Shown here: positions 5,711-5,800 of the stretch, in pieces | Layout: each line of letters begins with the position of its first letter | Position numbering within the stretch: the stretch's first letter is position 1 | Origin: an uncultured Flavobacterium sp. | Lineage (GTDB): Bacteria > Bacteroidota > Bacteroidia > Flavobacteriales > Flavobacteriaceae | DNA length: 5,800 bases | Direction of reading: 5' to 3' | NCBI RefSeq assembly: GCF_946479975.1 | Contig: NZ_CAMLIX010000278.1 | Location: 1 to 5,800, forward strand | Notes under the pieces: generated by a model | The model's database searches: none | The model's input: the letters and a program-made list of their open reading frames with translations, nothing else | Told to the model about the DNA's origin: nothing | Made by a program: the position numbers and the translations under genes

Positions 5711-5800
5711 TATTTCTTAGGTTTATATTTTGATTTTTCGAAGATTTCTTTTGGCTGTGTTTTAAATAATTCGGCCAAAGAAACATCACTATTGTTTTCC
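5710..5800 (-). CDS. gldB: C-terminal end of gliding motility lipoprotein GldB (5' part outside the window)
   Basis: The last 29 codons of an open frame entering from the right edge and ending in TAA at 5712-5710. The readable peptide is ENNSDVSLAELF, then KTQPKEIFEKSKYKPKK. It is called GldB because gldB directly precedes gldC in flavobacteria and the stop overlaps the gldC start by one base. The basic, lysine-rich tail is consistent with this, but the fragment is too short to identify by itself. GldB is a lipoprotein essential for gliding in F. johnsoniae. The signal peptide and main domain are not visible here. Confidence 0.8.
   Translation of the reverse strand, partial: ENNSDVSLAELFKTQPKEIFEKSKYKPKK

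Noticed and set aside
1..5800. A mobile element, defence system, CRISPR array or new multi-gene system
   Set aside because: No transposase, integrase, direct-repeat array or unusual gene cluster is visible. The gene order is a normal core-genome arrangement for flavobacteria.

Overview
The window looks like a chromosomal segment of a Flavobacterium-like member of the Bacteroidota. The evidence is the AT-rich composition, the gene content (a gldB-gldC gliding pair next to the start of the division and cell-wall cluster), TAnnTTTG-type promoter elements, the general lack of Shine-Dalgarno sequences, and A/T-rich hairpin terminators built on AATTCCAA. Species-level placement is inference only.

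Left block (1-2709, minus strand): the head of the dcw (division and cell wall) cluster, transcribed right to left in the order mraZ, rsmH (mraW), an ftsL-like gene and ftsI (pbpB, cut by the window edge). mraZ/rsmH and ftsL/ftsI overlap, and rsmH and ftsL are 21 bases apart, so this is one operon. It encodes a transcriptional regulator of the cluster, a 16S rRNA methyltransferase, a divisome coiled-coil protein and the septal transpeptidase.

Central intergenic region (2710-3086): a 377-base divergent regulatory region. On the mraZ side it has a TAnnTTTG -7 element, with five ACCAC-core direct repeats (AAAGTGGT on the minus strand) just upstream. Spacings of 10, 10, 21 and 11 bases put all five on roughly the same helical face. 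They resemble the MraZ boxes described in other phyla and are the most interesting feature of the window. The plus-strand side carries its own TAnnTTTG promoter.

Right block (3087-5287, plus strand): an alpha/beta hydrolase and the ribosome-assembly GTPase engB (ysxC), probably co-transcribed and closed by a 12-bp hairpin terminator. A separately promoted gene for a lipoprotein of unknown function follows. An unusually strong Shine-Dalgarno match lies upstream of engB at a non-standard distance.

Right edge (5303-5800): a 16-bp hairpin plus a small GC-rich palindrome separate the lipoprotein gene from the convergent gliding genes gldC (complete) and gldB (C-terminal end only), which overlap by one base. 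No mobile elements, CRISPR arrays, tRNAs or rRNAs were seen. Most of the window is ordinary core genome. The points worth following up are regulatory: the operator array, the TTG start of mraZ, and the engB leader.
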